A stretch of 5,954 nucleotides of DNA from UPXZ01 sp035402725 (GTDB lineage Bacteria > Bacteroidota > Bacteroidia > Bacteroidales > Paludibacteraceae). The stretch lies in contig DAONDU010000157.1 of the NCBI GenBank assembly GCA_035402725.1, positions 1 to 5,954 on the forward strand, read 5' to 3'. Below, in pieces: positions 1 through 5,954 of this stretch. The position numbers and the translations under genes were made by a program. Each line of letters starts with the position of its first letter. The stretch's first letter is position 1. Below the pieces are notes generated by a model, which saw only the letters and a list, made by a program, of their open reading frames with translations, was not told the DNA's origin and made no database searches.

Positions 1-1113
1 GTTTCACAACACCAGCGCTCGTTCACATCCGACAAGCGTGTATTCATTCTTACCCGTTCGGCTTTTGCCGGTCAGCAGCGCTACGGTGCTAACACCTGGT
101 CGGGCGATGTAGCAGCTTCGTGGGAGGCTTTGCGCAATCAGATCTCGGCGGGATTGAACTTCTCACTGTGTGGCATTCCATACTGGAACAGCGATATTGG
201 AGGTTTCTTTCTGTGGAATTTTAAAAACCCGCTTACAAATGTTGATTACCGCGAGTTGCATGTCAGATGGATGCAGTTTGGTACTTTCTGTCCCATGATG
301 CGTTCGCATGGTGAAGGGGTGCCAAGGGAGCTTTATCAGTTTGGTAAAAAGGGAAATCCAACCTACGACGCGATTGAAAAATATATCAACCTTCGATACA
401 CCTTCTTGCCCTATATTTATTCAGCTTCATGGGATGTAACAGCCCGGCAGTCGAGCATGATGCGGGCGCTGGTTATGGATTTCGCCGGTGACAAACAGGC
501 GCTGGATATCAACGATGAATATATGTTTGGCAGTTCGTTGCTGGTCAATCCGGTTACACAGCCCATGTATTCCAAAACAGTTATGTCAGGTGGCGATTCC
601 GTAAAAGTAGAGGATTTCAGTACAGTTAAGTCCAAAGATGTTTACCTGCCCAAAGGCACCGACTGGTATGACTTCTGGACCGGTGAGAAATTCAATGGCG
701 GACAAACCATTAAGAAAGAGGTTCCGTTGGACATCATTCCGTTGTTTGTTAAGGCTGGAACCATTTTGCCGGTTGGACCTGAAGTTCAGTATGCCACCGA
801 AAAGAAATGGGATAATCTGGAAATCCGCGTTTATGAAGGTGCTGACGGCGAATTTACATTGTACGAAGATGAAAACGACAATTACAACTATGAAAAAGGC
901 CTTTATTCTACAATCTCTTTTTCCTGGAATGACAGGAACAAGTCATTAACCGTTGGTGAATGTAAAGGCTCTTTCCCCGGAATGCTTAAATCACGCAGGT
1001 TTAACATCGTGATTGTTGGAAAAAGCAAAGGAGTTGGCGCGGAATTAGTTGAAAATTACGATAAGGTGGTTAGCTACACAGGTAAAAAACTGGTAATTAC
1101 TCCGAAAAAGTAA
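1..1113 (+). CDS. GH31 family alpha-glycosidase (likely alpha-xylosidase), 3' part only
   Basis: The frame is open from the first base (GTT TCA CAA...) to TAA at 1111-1113, giving 370 residues; the start lies upstream of the window. Seen: RVFILTRSAFAGQQRYG followed by WSGD, where Asp36 (nt 106-108) sits at the GH31 general acid/base position; YWNSDIGGF (Asp65); MMRSHGEG with His103 (nt 307-309), the conserved barrel-end His. Then come the C-terminal beta-sandwich hallmarks: DWYDFWTG (~221), PLFVKAGTILP (~246) and LYEDENDNYNYEKG (~287), the last typical of the DUF5110-like end domain. Family knowledge: GH31 enzymes are retaining exo-alpha-glycosidases whose Asp nucleophile lies some 60-70 residues before the acid/base, so here it is outside the window. 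The RSAFAGQQRYG...WSGD form recalls Bacteroidetes alpha-xylosidases of xyloglucan loci, but alpha-glucosidase is possible. It is followed after 46 bp by the hydrolase-like frame and then GH95, all co-directional. Family call very sure; substrate inferred. Confidence 0.93.
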   Translation, partial: VSQHQRSFTSDKRVFILTRSAFAGQQRYGANTWSGDVAASWEALRNQISAGLNFSLCGIPYWNSDIGGFFLWNFKNPLTNVDYRELHVRWMQFGTFCPMMRSHGEGVPRELYQFGKKGNPTYDAIEKYINLRYTFLPYIYSASWDVTARQSSMMRALVMDFAGDKQALDINDEYMFGSSLLVNPVTQPMYSKTVMSGGDSVKVEDFSTVKSKDVYLPKGTDWYDFWTGEKFNGGQTIKKEVPLDIIPLFVKAGTILPVGPEVQYATEKKWDNLEIRVYEGADGEFTLYEDENDNYNYEKGLYSTISFSWNDRNKSLTVGECKGSFPGMLKSRRFNIVIVGKSKGVGAELVENYDKVVSYTGKKLVITPKK

Positions 1114-1124
1114 ACTGTGCATAG

Positions 1125-1144
1125 CCTCAGGATTTATCCGGGGG
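1125..1144. repeat. imperfect stem-loop, first arm of REP-like cluster
   Basis: The left arm is CCTC-A-GGAT, the loop TT, and the right arm ATCC-G-GGGG. It forms eight pairs (one a T-G wobble) around one A-G mismatch, starting 11 bp after the GH31 stop. There is no T-run downstream on the + strand, so it is not a canonical Rho-independent terminator, though it could protect the GH31 mRNA end. With the palindrome at 1167-1181 it looks like a two-hairpin intergenic repeat of the kind scattered through Bacteroidetes genomes; that link is from memory and not verified. Confidence 0.4.
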
Positions 1145-1159
1145 GATGAAGATGCACCG

Positions 1160-1546
1160 ATGAAAGAACCTCGTAGAGGTTGCCCTGTTCAGATAGTAAA
1201 TAGCCATGAAAAAGTAGTAAATAGCCAGACTTTTTATAACGCCGCTGCCAATTTCTATGGTTATTCAACATACAATAGCATGAAAAATCAGAGAAAAGCA
1301 ATAGCTGAAAGCCTGGATTTGCTCGATATGATTGATCATCAGGATTCGCCCGTGTATCTGATGAACCTGCTGAAAGCTCAGTTTCCTGTTGATAATATTA
1401 TCATCCAGCATCATAAAAAACATGCTGTGGTTCTTTCAAAAACACTGAACAAACACGGCGTTAAGAACTATTTATTTACTGAACAGAATGCCGGGAAAGA
1501 TATGGTATATCCGGTCAGACAATTTCTTGTTGACAATTTGAAATAA
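1160..1546 (+). CDS. C-terminal remnant of an alpha/beta-hydrolase-like protein (probable truncated gene)
   Basis: The 128-codon frame runs from ATG 1160 to TAA 1544-1546. There is no signal peptide. Residues 1-24 come from the palindrome and 13-bp repeat region and read as low-information sequence (IVNS...VVNS repeat). From about residue 25 (nt ~1232) the sequence looks like real protein: FYGYSTYN, a helix around AIAESLDLLDMID, a hydrophobic strand SPVYLMNLL, then FPVDN, a helix, HGVKNYLFTE, and YPVRQFLVDNL at the end. Strand, 'P-V-D', helix, GV-x-strand, 'P-V-x-x-F-L' is the pattern of the last third of alpha/beta-hydrolase esterases and peptidases. No GxSxG nucleophile elbow is present, and the usual Asp and His loops are not recognisable, so it is unlikely to be catalytic as it stands. 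The frame is open back to the GH31 tail (TAA at 1094-1096) without another ATG, so no longer start rescues it. It sits 46 bp after GH31 and 49 bp before GH95. The whole gene may have been an esterase of the same locus. An intact small protein of unknown function is the alternative. Confidence 0.45.
   Translation: MKEPRRGCPVQIVNSHEKVVNSQTFYNAAANFYGYSTYNSMKNQRKAIAESLDLLDMIDHQDSPVYLMNLLKAQFPVDNIIIQHHKKHAVVLSKTLNKHGVKNYLFTEQNAGKDMVYPVRQFLVDNLK
1167..1181. repeat. perfect palindrome AACCTC-GTA-GAGGTT (REP-like)
   Basis: Six-base arms pair perfectly around a GTA loop. It lies inside the first codons of the hydrolase-like frame (residues 3-8, EPRRGC), an unlikely place for genuine coding sequence. 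Short CCTCGTAGAGG-type palindromes recur between genes in many Bacteroidetes; this is recollection and would need a genome-wide count. It is probably an intergenic repeat unit rather than an operator. Confidence 0.45.
1194..1227. repeat. 13-bp direct repeat with 21-bp period
   Basis: TAGTAAATAGCCA occurs at 1194-1206 and identically at 1215-1227. The 21-bp period keeps the reading frame, so translation gives VNS twice. It directly follows the palindrome at 1167-1181 and ends just before recognisable hydrolase sequence begins (~1232), so it marks the edge of the repeat-derived segment. Confidence 0.6.
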
Positions 1547-1552
1547 TGTCGT

Positions 1553-1567
1553 TGCAGACGCGCTGCA
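1553..1567. repeat. inverted repeat TGCAG-N5-CTGCA in the gap before GH95
   Basis: Five-base perfect arms surround the loop ACGCG, flanked by GTTG (1551-1554) and CAAC (1570-1573), all within the 49-bp gap between the hydrolase-like stop and the GH95 start. The AGACGCG core recalls a GC-rich palindromic repeat seen in other Bacteroidetes genomes, but the match is partial. No T-tract follows, so it is not a clear terminator. Confidence 0.3.
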
Positions 1568-1595
1568 TACAACTGATATCTACAAAATACATACA

Positions 1596-4034
1596 ATGAA
1601 GAACTACTATTATTATTTACTTCTGATACTTTGGGGCGTTTCAGCCAATGCGTCAGCTCAGGATTACAGGTTATGGTACAATAAACCTGCGCGGGAATGG
1701 ACTGATGCGCTTCCTTTAGGCAACGGACGACTTGGAGCGATGGTGTATGGCATTCCGGCTCAGGAACACATTCAGTTGAACGAACAAACAATTTGGGGTG
1801 GCAGCCCGTATCGGAATCATAATCCGAAGGCATTGCAGGCTTTGTCCGAAGTACGACGGCTTGTTTTTGAAGGGAAAAATCAGAAAGCTCAGCATTTGAT
1901 TGATTCGACCTTTTCCACTCCTTATAAGGGTATGCCGTATCAGACCATGGGCGACTTATATCTGACTTTCCCGGGACACGAACAATATTCCGGTTATTGC
2001 CGCAGCCTGAGTCTCGACAGCGCCATTTCGGTAACGACGTACAAGGTAAATAATATCACCTTCAGGCGCGAAACTTTCTCGTCGTTTGCCGATAACGTAA
2101 TCATCATGCGGATTTCAGCCGACAAACCCGGCTCGGTAACATTTACCGCGTCTTACAATTCTCCGCAGACTATTTACAAAGAGAGAGACGGAAACAATCT
2201 TGTTGTAAGCGGCACAACTACCGACCACGAGGGAATTCCCGGAAAAGTGAAATTCGAAAATCAGACGCTGATAAAAGCCGACGGCGGTAAAGTGCTGGTG
2301 ACCGATTCGACTATACAGGTCCGGGGTGCCCGTTCGGCTGTCATCTATATTTCGATAGCTACCAATTTCAGACATTACGACGACATCAGCGGCAATCAGT
2401 CTGATAAGGCCAGTAATTATCTGGACAAAGCATTAAAATCAGCCTATACCAAAGCGCTGAAAAATCATATTGCATCGTACCAAAAATATTACAGACGAGT
2501 TGCGCTCGACCTGGGCAAAACCGATGCTGCGCAAAACCCAACCGATGACCGCATCAGGGCTTTTCAGCAAGGCAACGACCCGCAACTTGCAGCCATTGCT
2601 TTTCAGTACGGACGATACCTGCTCATCTCAAGTTCTCAGCCCGGTGGACAACCGGCAAACCTGCAGGGTATCTGGAACGAGAAGCTTAAAGCCCCGTGGG
2701 ATGGAAAATATACGATAAATATTAATCTCGAGATGAATTACTGGCCATCGGAGGTGACCAACCTGTCCGAAATGAGCGAACCGTTGTTTCAGCTGATCAA
2801 AGACATTTCGGAAACAGGACAGGAAACAGCAAAATCGATGTACGGAGTCAACGGATGGGTAGCTCATCACAATACCGATATCTGGCGTTGTACAGGAGTG
2901 ATTGACAATGCATATTACGGAGCCTGGCCAAACGGAGGTGCCTGGTTGTGCCAGCATATATGGCAACATTACCTGTTCACCGGCGACAAAAAGTTTCTGG
3001 CCCGCTATTTCCCCGTACTGAAAGGTTCAGCCGATTTCTTCCTCGATTTTCTAACAGAACATCCGTCGTATCACTGGCTCGTAACCTGTCCTTCCATTTC
3101 GCCGGAGAACAGTCCGGTGCCCAGAGGCTCCACAATAACAGCCGGATGCACCATGGATAATCAGATAGCCTTTGAAATACTATCGAACACACGGGCTGCG
3201 AATAATCTTCTGGGAGGCGACAAAACATACTCTGAAAAGCTGCAAAAAACAATTGACCGTCTGCCACCCTTGCAGATTGGTAAATACAACCAATTGCAGG
3301 AATGGCTCGAGGATTTGGATGACCCGCAATCGGAGCACAGGCATGTGTCTCACTTGTTTGGTTTGTATCCGGGTGTGCAAATTTCGCCGTATAAGAACCC
3401 TGAACTTTTTCAGGCTGCCAAACAATCGCTTATTTTCCGGGGTGATAAGGCTACCGGTTGGTCTATTGGCTGGAAGATAAATTTCTGGGCACGCTTGCTC
3501 GATGGCAATCATGCGTACAAACTAATATCCAATATGTTAACCCTGGTTGAACCCGACTCGAAGGACACGCATACCTATACCAACATGTTTGATGCTCATC
3601 CGCCCTTTCAGATTGACGGAAATTTCGGACTGACTGCCGGAATTGCCGAAATGCTCCTGCAAAGCCACGACGATGCATTGCATCTCTTGCCTGCTCTTCC
3701 GGATGTGTGGTCTGCAGGGTTAGTCACGGGATTGAAAGCCCGCGGAGGTTTCGAAGTTGATATGAAATGGACTAAAGGAAAACTGACTGAAGCCCGGATA
3801 CGTTCATCAGCAGGCGGAAATTTGCGTATTCGCTCGTATCTTCCGTTGAAAGGCGACAGATTGAAAAATGCAGAAGGAACGAACACCAATCCGTTGTTTC
3901 GCAGCGAACCAATTAAACAGCCTTTGTATGCCAGTAACGGTGTTCCACCTATGCCGGAGTTGCGTAAGGTTTATGAATATGACATACAAACGAAACCGGG
4001 CGCAGTGATTAAAATTTTCGCGGTAAACGATTAG
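1596..4034 (+). CDS. exported GH95 alpha-L-fucosidase / alpha-L-galactosidase
   Basis: This complete 812-residue protein is of usual length for GH95. Residues 1-21 form a type I signal peptide (MKN, a Tyr/Leu-rich core, ANASA|QD), so it acts in the periplasm or outside. The N-terminal beta-sandwich (~23-270) carries LPLGNGRLGAMVYG (39-52) and HIQLNEQTIWGG (58-69). The (alpha/alpha)6 catalytic part (~320-690) has NLQGIWN (355-361), NINLEMNYW with Asn375 and Asn377, CPSISPEN with Glu504, HRHVSHL (581-587) and DGNFG with Asp674. By family knowledge (Bifidobacterium AfcA), GH95 is an inverting enzyme using a Glu acid and an Asn base activated by Asp; Glu504, the Asn375/377 pair and Asp674 match these, so it should be active. 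A C-terminal beta domain (~700-812) closes it. It removes terminal alpha-1,2-L-fucose, or alpha-L-galactose in some Bacteroidetes members. Retention of the HRH motif leans to fucose, weakly. The start is chosen because ATG 1596 gives the signal peptide; there is no Shine-Dalgarno, as usual in Bacteroidetes. It is probably co-transcribed with GH31; no promoter was seen in the 49-bp gap. Confidence 0.95.
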   Translation: MKNYYYYLLLILWGVSANASAQDYRLWYNKPAREWTDALPLGNGRLGAMVYGIPAQEHIQLNEQTIWGGSPYRNHNPKALQALSEVRRLVFEGKNQKAQHLIDSTFSTPYKGMPYQTMGDLYLTFPGHEQYSGYCRSLSLDSAISVTTYKVNNITFRRETFSSFADNVIIMRISADKPGSVTFTASYNSPQTIYKERDGNNLVVSGTTTDHEGIPGKVKFENQTLIKADGGKVLVTDSTIQVRGARSAVIYISIATNFRHYDDISGNQSDKASNYLDKALKSAYTKALKNHIASYQKYYRRVALDLGKTDAAQNPTDDRIRAFQQGNDPQLAAIAFQYGRYLLISSSQPGGQPANLQGIWNEKLKAPWDGKYTININLEMNYWPSEVTNLSEMSEPLFQLIKDISETGQETAKSMYGVNGWVAHHNTDIWRCTGVIDNAYYGAWPNGGAWLCQHIWQHYLFTGDKKFLARYFPVLKGSADFFLDFLTEHPSYHWLVTCPSISPENSPVPRGSTITAGCTMDNQIAFEILSNTRAANNLLGGDKTYSEKLQKTIDRLPPLQIGKYNQLQEWLEDLDDPQSEHRHVSHLFGLYPGVQISPYKNPELFQAAKQSLIFRGDKATGWSIGWKINFWARLLDGNHAYKLISNMLTLVEPDSKDTHTYTNMFDAHPPFQIDGNFGLTAGIAEMLLQSHDDALHLLPALPDVWSAGLVTGLKARGGFEVDMKWTKGKLTEARIRSSAGGNLRIRSYLPLKGDRLKNAEGTNTNPLFRSEPIKQPLYASNGVPPMPELRKVYEYDIQTKPGAVIKIFAVND

Positions 4035-4060
4035 TCAGACTTAAGAGCATATAACACACC

Positions 4061-4078
4061 TTTGTGAAAATTCTCAAA
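4061..4078. repeat. imperfect inverted repeat TTTGTGAA-AA-TTCTCAAA
   Basis: Seven of eight arm positions pair (one T-T mismatch), with a 2-base centre. It lies 26 bp after the GH95 stop and 77 bp before the next ATG. It could be an operator or a weak mRNA-end hairpin. No T-tract follows, so Rho-independent termination is not supported. Confidence 0.3.
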
Positions 4079-4105
4079 CAAAAGGAAATGATCAATGGCA
4101 TATTC

Positions 4106-4121
4106 TCCCGATAAATCGGGA
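4106..4121. repeat. perfect palindrome TCCCGAT-AA-ATCGGGA
   Basis: Seven-base perfect arms lie within the 121-bp gap between GH95 and the 561-residue protein, ending 34 bp before ATG 4156. TCCCGAT...ATCGGGA palindromes are common between genes in Bacteroidetes (from memory, unverified). The motif would fold in mRNA with about six pairs and a 4-base loop. The absence of a T-run argues against a classical terminator, so it is a repeat element or an mRNA-stabilising hairpin. Confidence 0.5.
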
Positions 4122-4155
4122 CAGGCTATCTGACAATATAAAATAAAAAATAAAC

Positions 4156-5841
4156 ATGAAAAACACATCAAAAACAGTATTCTGCAAGTGTCAGGGACGA
4201 ATCGGTCTGATCCTGATTATTTTACTCAGTATGACGGGTATAACCGCTTTTGGCAAAAATTGTGAGCGGATGGTATATGTGTATGATATTGCTGTAACTG
4301 TACCAAACCCTTCGCCAGAGCTTTATCAGGCCAGTGACGGTTGTGTAGAACAGCTGCTTCTGAATTCGAGAGCGTCAAATGAATTTTTCAGCCTTGACTT
4401 TCAGCCTGTACGCGTCCTGAAACCGGCAACAGAACAGGCGCTGATTGGTCCCGGTCAGGGCCCATCCTCCAACATCGACTATATGATATGGGGTGAACTG
4501 AAAGAAACAGGTACAGGCAGATATAATATTACTCTCTACCTGGTTACGGCTAACACCAGACTTCAGGTCGCAAAAGCAAGTTCAACGTTTACAAATCCTT
4601 CTGAAGCCAAATTTGCAGGTATGACAGCTGCATTAAGTCTGGGTGCATCCGGAACAGGTTCACGCCGGTTGATTGACGTCATTACCGACTACGAAAAGAA
4701 AGTGAGGGAAGATGACAACAGAAAAACGATTTGTCCGGATATGGTGTATTTGATGAAGGAAAAAACAATTGAAGCCAAACAGGAAGAAGAAGTATTGTTA
4801 ATGTATCAGCTGAAGGATACTGATGGCAAACCGGTAAAAGATGCCGATGTTTCAGCAAGATGCGACGAGGGAAGTCTCGATATGCAGGAAACAAAGACGG
4901 ATCAGTACGGAATGGTCAGGTTCAAACACAAGACACCTGATAAAAATACGGAGTACAGCATACGTTGTTTTGCCAAAGCTATAGCACCCAGTGAAAAAAT
5001 AATCAGGGTGGACGATGTGATTGTACCTGTAAAAGTGAAAAAGAAAATAACCGAATTAACCGGAGAAATAGAAATTCAGGAGTTTACCAAAACCGGAAAT
5101 CCCACGCTTGCTAACACTGAACAGGGTAAAAGCACTTTTCATTCGGTAGCAGTATCGCCCCTGGATTTGACGATCATCCCCGAACGTATTATTCAGATAA
5201 ACAAAAGCAGGGACGTGTTGAGCAGGGCGCTGGAATTGGACGAGTTCAGCATTGTTGATGGTCTGACAATGAAAGACAAGACAGGAGAACCTGTTTCCGT
5301 ACGAAGCAAATCAGAATACAACAGTTATCTGCCCTGTGAGGACAAACTGCAACTGGATATGACGGAACAGATAGAAGGTAGCAGCAACGGGTTCGACATC
5401 CGGGTTAGCATTGCTCTCGAACGGGGTATTGAAACCGGAAACACGACACTCTCCAGTCTCAGCCCGAGATACTGTCTTGTCATCACCCCCGGATCGAATG
5501 CGCGGTTACTGTTCCAATCGTCAAAATACAGAACCACTGCCACAAGAAGCGGCCAGAGGAGAGACTATCCGTGCGGGGAACTGACTTCATTTTCTGAGGA
5601 AGTAAACCCAAAATACGAGCTTGCGCATGGTGCTATGAGAAGTACAATTCAAAAAAATGATCAGGAATACCATGAAATTATTGTTCCTCTCTCGATACCA
5701 GACAGCAAAGCACTTGAAGAATATCTGTTGAATCCGAAAGGTCCTTACAGCATTCGCGTTTCAGGTAAATATATTAAAAAAGATTACGAAGAGAGAGAAA
5801 CTCAAATCAACGCTACCCTGCTGATGATGCCAAAAGAATGA
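4156..5841 (+). CDS. exported protein of unknown function with Ig-like middle region
   Basis: I do not recognise this 561-residue protein as a named family. Residues 1-33 form a signal peptide: Lys/Arg-containing n-region, hydrophobic core 16-32 (IGLILIILLSMTGITAF), likely cut after AFG|KN. Cys36 is not in a lipobox, so it is probably not a lipoprotein. Residues ~38-165 are alpha/beta-like: MVYVYDIAVTVP, then IDYMIWGELKETGTGRYNITLYLVTANTRLQVA (106-139). This 'retrieve a value, build the -x-x-Y-x-I-x-L-x-L-V- strand' pattern recalls TolB-N/FlgO/CsgG-like periplasmic domains, as an inference only. Residues ~205-275 (LMYQLKDTDGKPVKDADVSA ... TDQYGMVRFKHKTP) look like a bacterial Ig-like (Big_1/CarboxypepD_reg-like) domain. 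The rest (~290-561) is strand-rich and unassigned. The mature part has eight Cys (36, 63, 193, 236, 271, 394, 440, 473), allowing disulfides. ATG 4156 has the A-rich leader AAAATAAAAAATAAAC typical of Bacteroidetes. The stop is TGA 5839-5841. A secreted location is well supported; function is unknown. Confidence 0.9.
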   Translation: MKNTSKTVFCKCQGRIGLILIILLSMTGITAFGKNCERMVYVYDIAVTVPNPSPELYQASDGCVEQLLLNSRASNEFFSLDFQPVRVLKPATEQALIGPGQGPSSNIDYMIWGELKETGTGRYNITLYLVTANTRLQVAKASSTFTNPSEAKFAGMTAALSLGASGTGSRRLIDVITDYEKKVREDDNRKTICPDMVYLMKEKTIEAKQEEEVLLMYQLKDTDGKPVKDADVSARCDEGSLDMQETKTDQYGMVRFKHKTPDKNTEYSIRCFAKAIAPSEKIIRVDDVIVPVKVKKKITELTGEIEIQEFTKTGNPTLANTEQGKSTFHSVAVSPLDLTIIPERIIQINKSRDVLSRALELDEFSIVDGLTMKDKTGEPVSVRSKSEYNSYLPCEDKLQLDMTEQIEGSSNGFDIRVSIALERGIETGNTTLSSLSPRYCLVITPGSNARLLFQSSKYRTTATRSGQRRDYPCGELTSFSEEVNPKYELAHGAMRSTIQKNDQEYHEIIVPLSIPDSKALEEYLLNPKGPYSIRVSGKYIKKDYEERETQINATLLMMPKE

Positions 5842-5946
5842 AAAAAAGTCTGGCCTTTTACAAGGACCTGTTCGTATAACTTTACCACAGCTGCATTTCG
5901 GAGTATCAATATTTTTGCCAGCAAAGCAGTAAAACATTCTCAACAA
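5842..5946. other. trailing intergenic stretch
   Basis: This non-coding gap after the 561-residue protein holds an A-run (5841-5847), a weak 4-bp hairpin (5854-5865) and a possible promoter (5910-5917). The antisense frame through it encodes nothing recognisable. Confidence 0.5.
5910..5917 (+). promoter_or_regulatory. candidate Bacteroidetes -7 box (TATTTTTG)
   Basis: TATTTTTG fits the Bacteroidetes primary-sigma -7 consensus TAnnTTTG exactly. The -33 element is poor: only TTTA at 5881-5884 with a 25-base spacing, longer than usual. It lies 29 bp before ATG 5947, the possible start of a gene running out of the window (ATG AGT TA), so it may drive that gene. An 8-base match in AT-rich DNA can occur by chance. 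Confidence 0.35.
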
Positions 5947-5954
5947 ATGAGTTA

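Noticed and set aside
130..132. TTG at 130 as the start of the GH31 gene
   Set aside because: The same frame is open to base 1 and the upstream codons encode conserved GH31 sequence including the acid/base Asp36, so the true start is outside the window.
1194..1227. Start of a CRISPR array
   Set aside because: There are only two 13-bp copies with an 8-bp spacer, with no further units and no cas genes.
1468..1833. 121-residue minus-strand frame across the hydrolase/GH95 junction
   Set aside because: It lies antisense to the conserved GH95 start and signal peptide, has no recognisable domain, and reads as a shadow of the + strand genes.
2115..3889. Several 60-113-residue frames on both strands inside GH95
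   Set aside because: They overlap a strongly conserved enzyme in other frames and show no protein-like features of their own.
4252..4263. Lipobox at Cys36 (FGKNC) of the 561-residue protein
   Set aside because: The residues before Cys are G-K-N, not the L-x-(A/G)-C pattern; an AFG|KN type I cleavage fits better.
5841..5865. Hairpin CCTT-TTAC-AAGG with an A-run as a minus-strand terminator
   Set aside because: The stem is only four pairs and sits six bases from the run, and no minus-strand gene ends here.
5761..5946. 61-residue minus-strand frame over the end of the unknown gene
   Set aside because: Most of it is antisense to the 561-residue protein or in the gap, and it shows no domain or leader typical of a gene.

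Overview
The window looks like a piece of a Bacteroidetes (Bacteroidota) chromosome. This is inferred from three things: glycoside hydrolases of a type common in that phylum's polysaccharide-utilisation loci, A-rich start-codon leaders without a clear Shine-Dalgarno, and short palindromes in the gaps of a style common in these genomes. All supported genes are on the + strand. No tRNA, rRNA, CRISPR array, transposase gene or replication origin was seen.

Layout: (1) 1-1113 is the C-terminal 370 codons of a GH31 family glycosidase, probably an alpha-xylosidase or alpha-glucosidase, whose start and catalytic nucleophile lie before the window. (2) 1125-1227 holds two small stem-loops and a 13-bp direct repeat, resembling a REP-type intergenic repeat. 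(3) 1160-1546 is a 128-codon frame. Its last ~100 residues look like the C-terminal end of an alpha/beta-hydrolase, while its first ~24 codons come from the repeat region, so it is probably a decapitated gene remnant. (4) 1596-4034 is a complete, exported GH95 glycosidase (alpha-L-fucosidase or alpha-L-galactosidase) with all expected catalytic residues. (5) 4035-4155 is an intergenic gap with two inverted repeats. (6) 4156-5841 encodes a 561-residue exported protein of unknown function with an Ig-like middle region. (7) 5842-5954 is a trailing gap with a possible Bacteroidetes-type promoter and an ATG five bases before the window edge.

The GH31 and GH95 genes, with a hydrolase or esterase remnant between them, fit a locus that strips side chains from a plant or algal polysaccharide. 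Fucosylated xyloglucan is the best-known substrate needing both alpha-xylosidase and alpha-L-fucosidase, but the window shows no SusC/SusD pair or endo-glucanase to prove it. The 561-residue protein lies beyond a gap with palindromes, has no visible link to carbohydrate breakdown, and is probably a separate transcription unit. It is the least explained item here.
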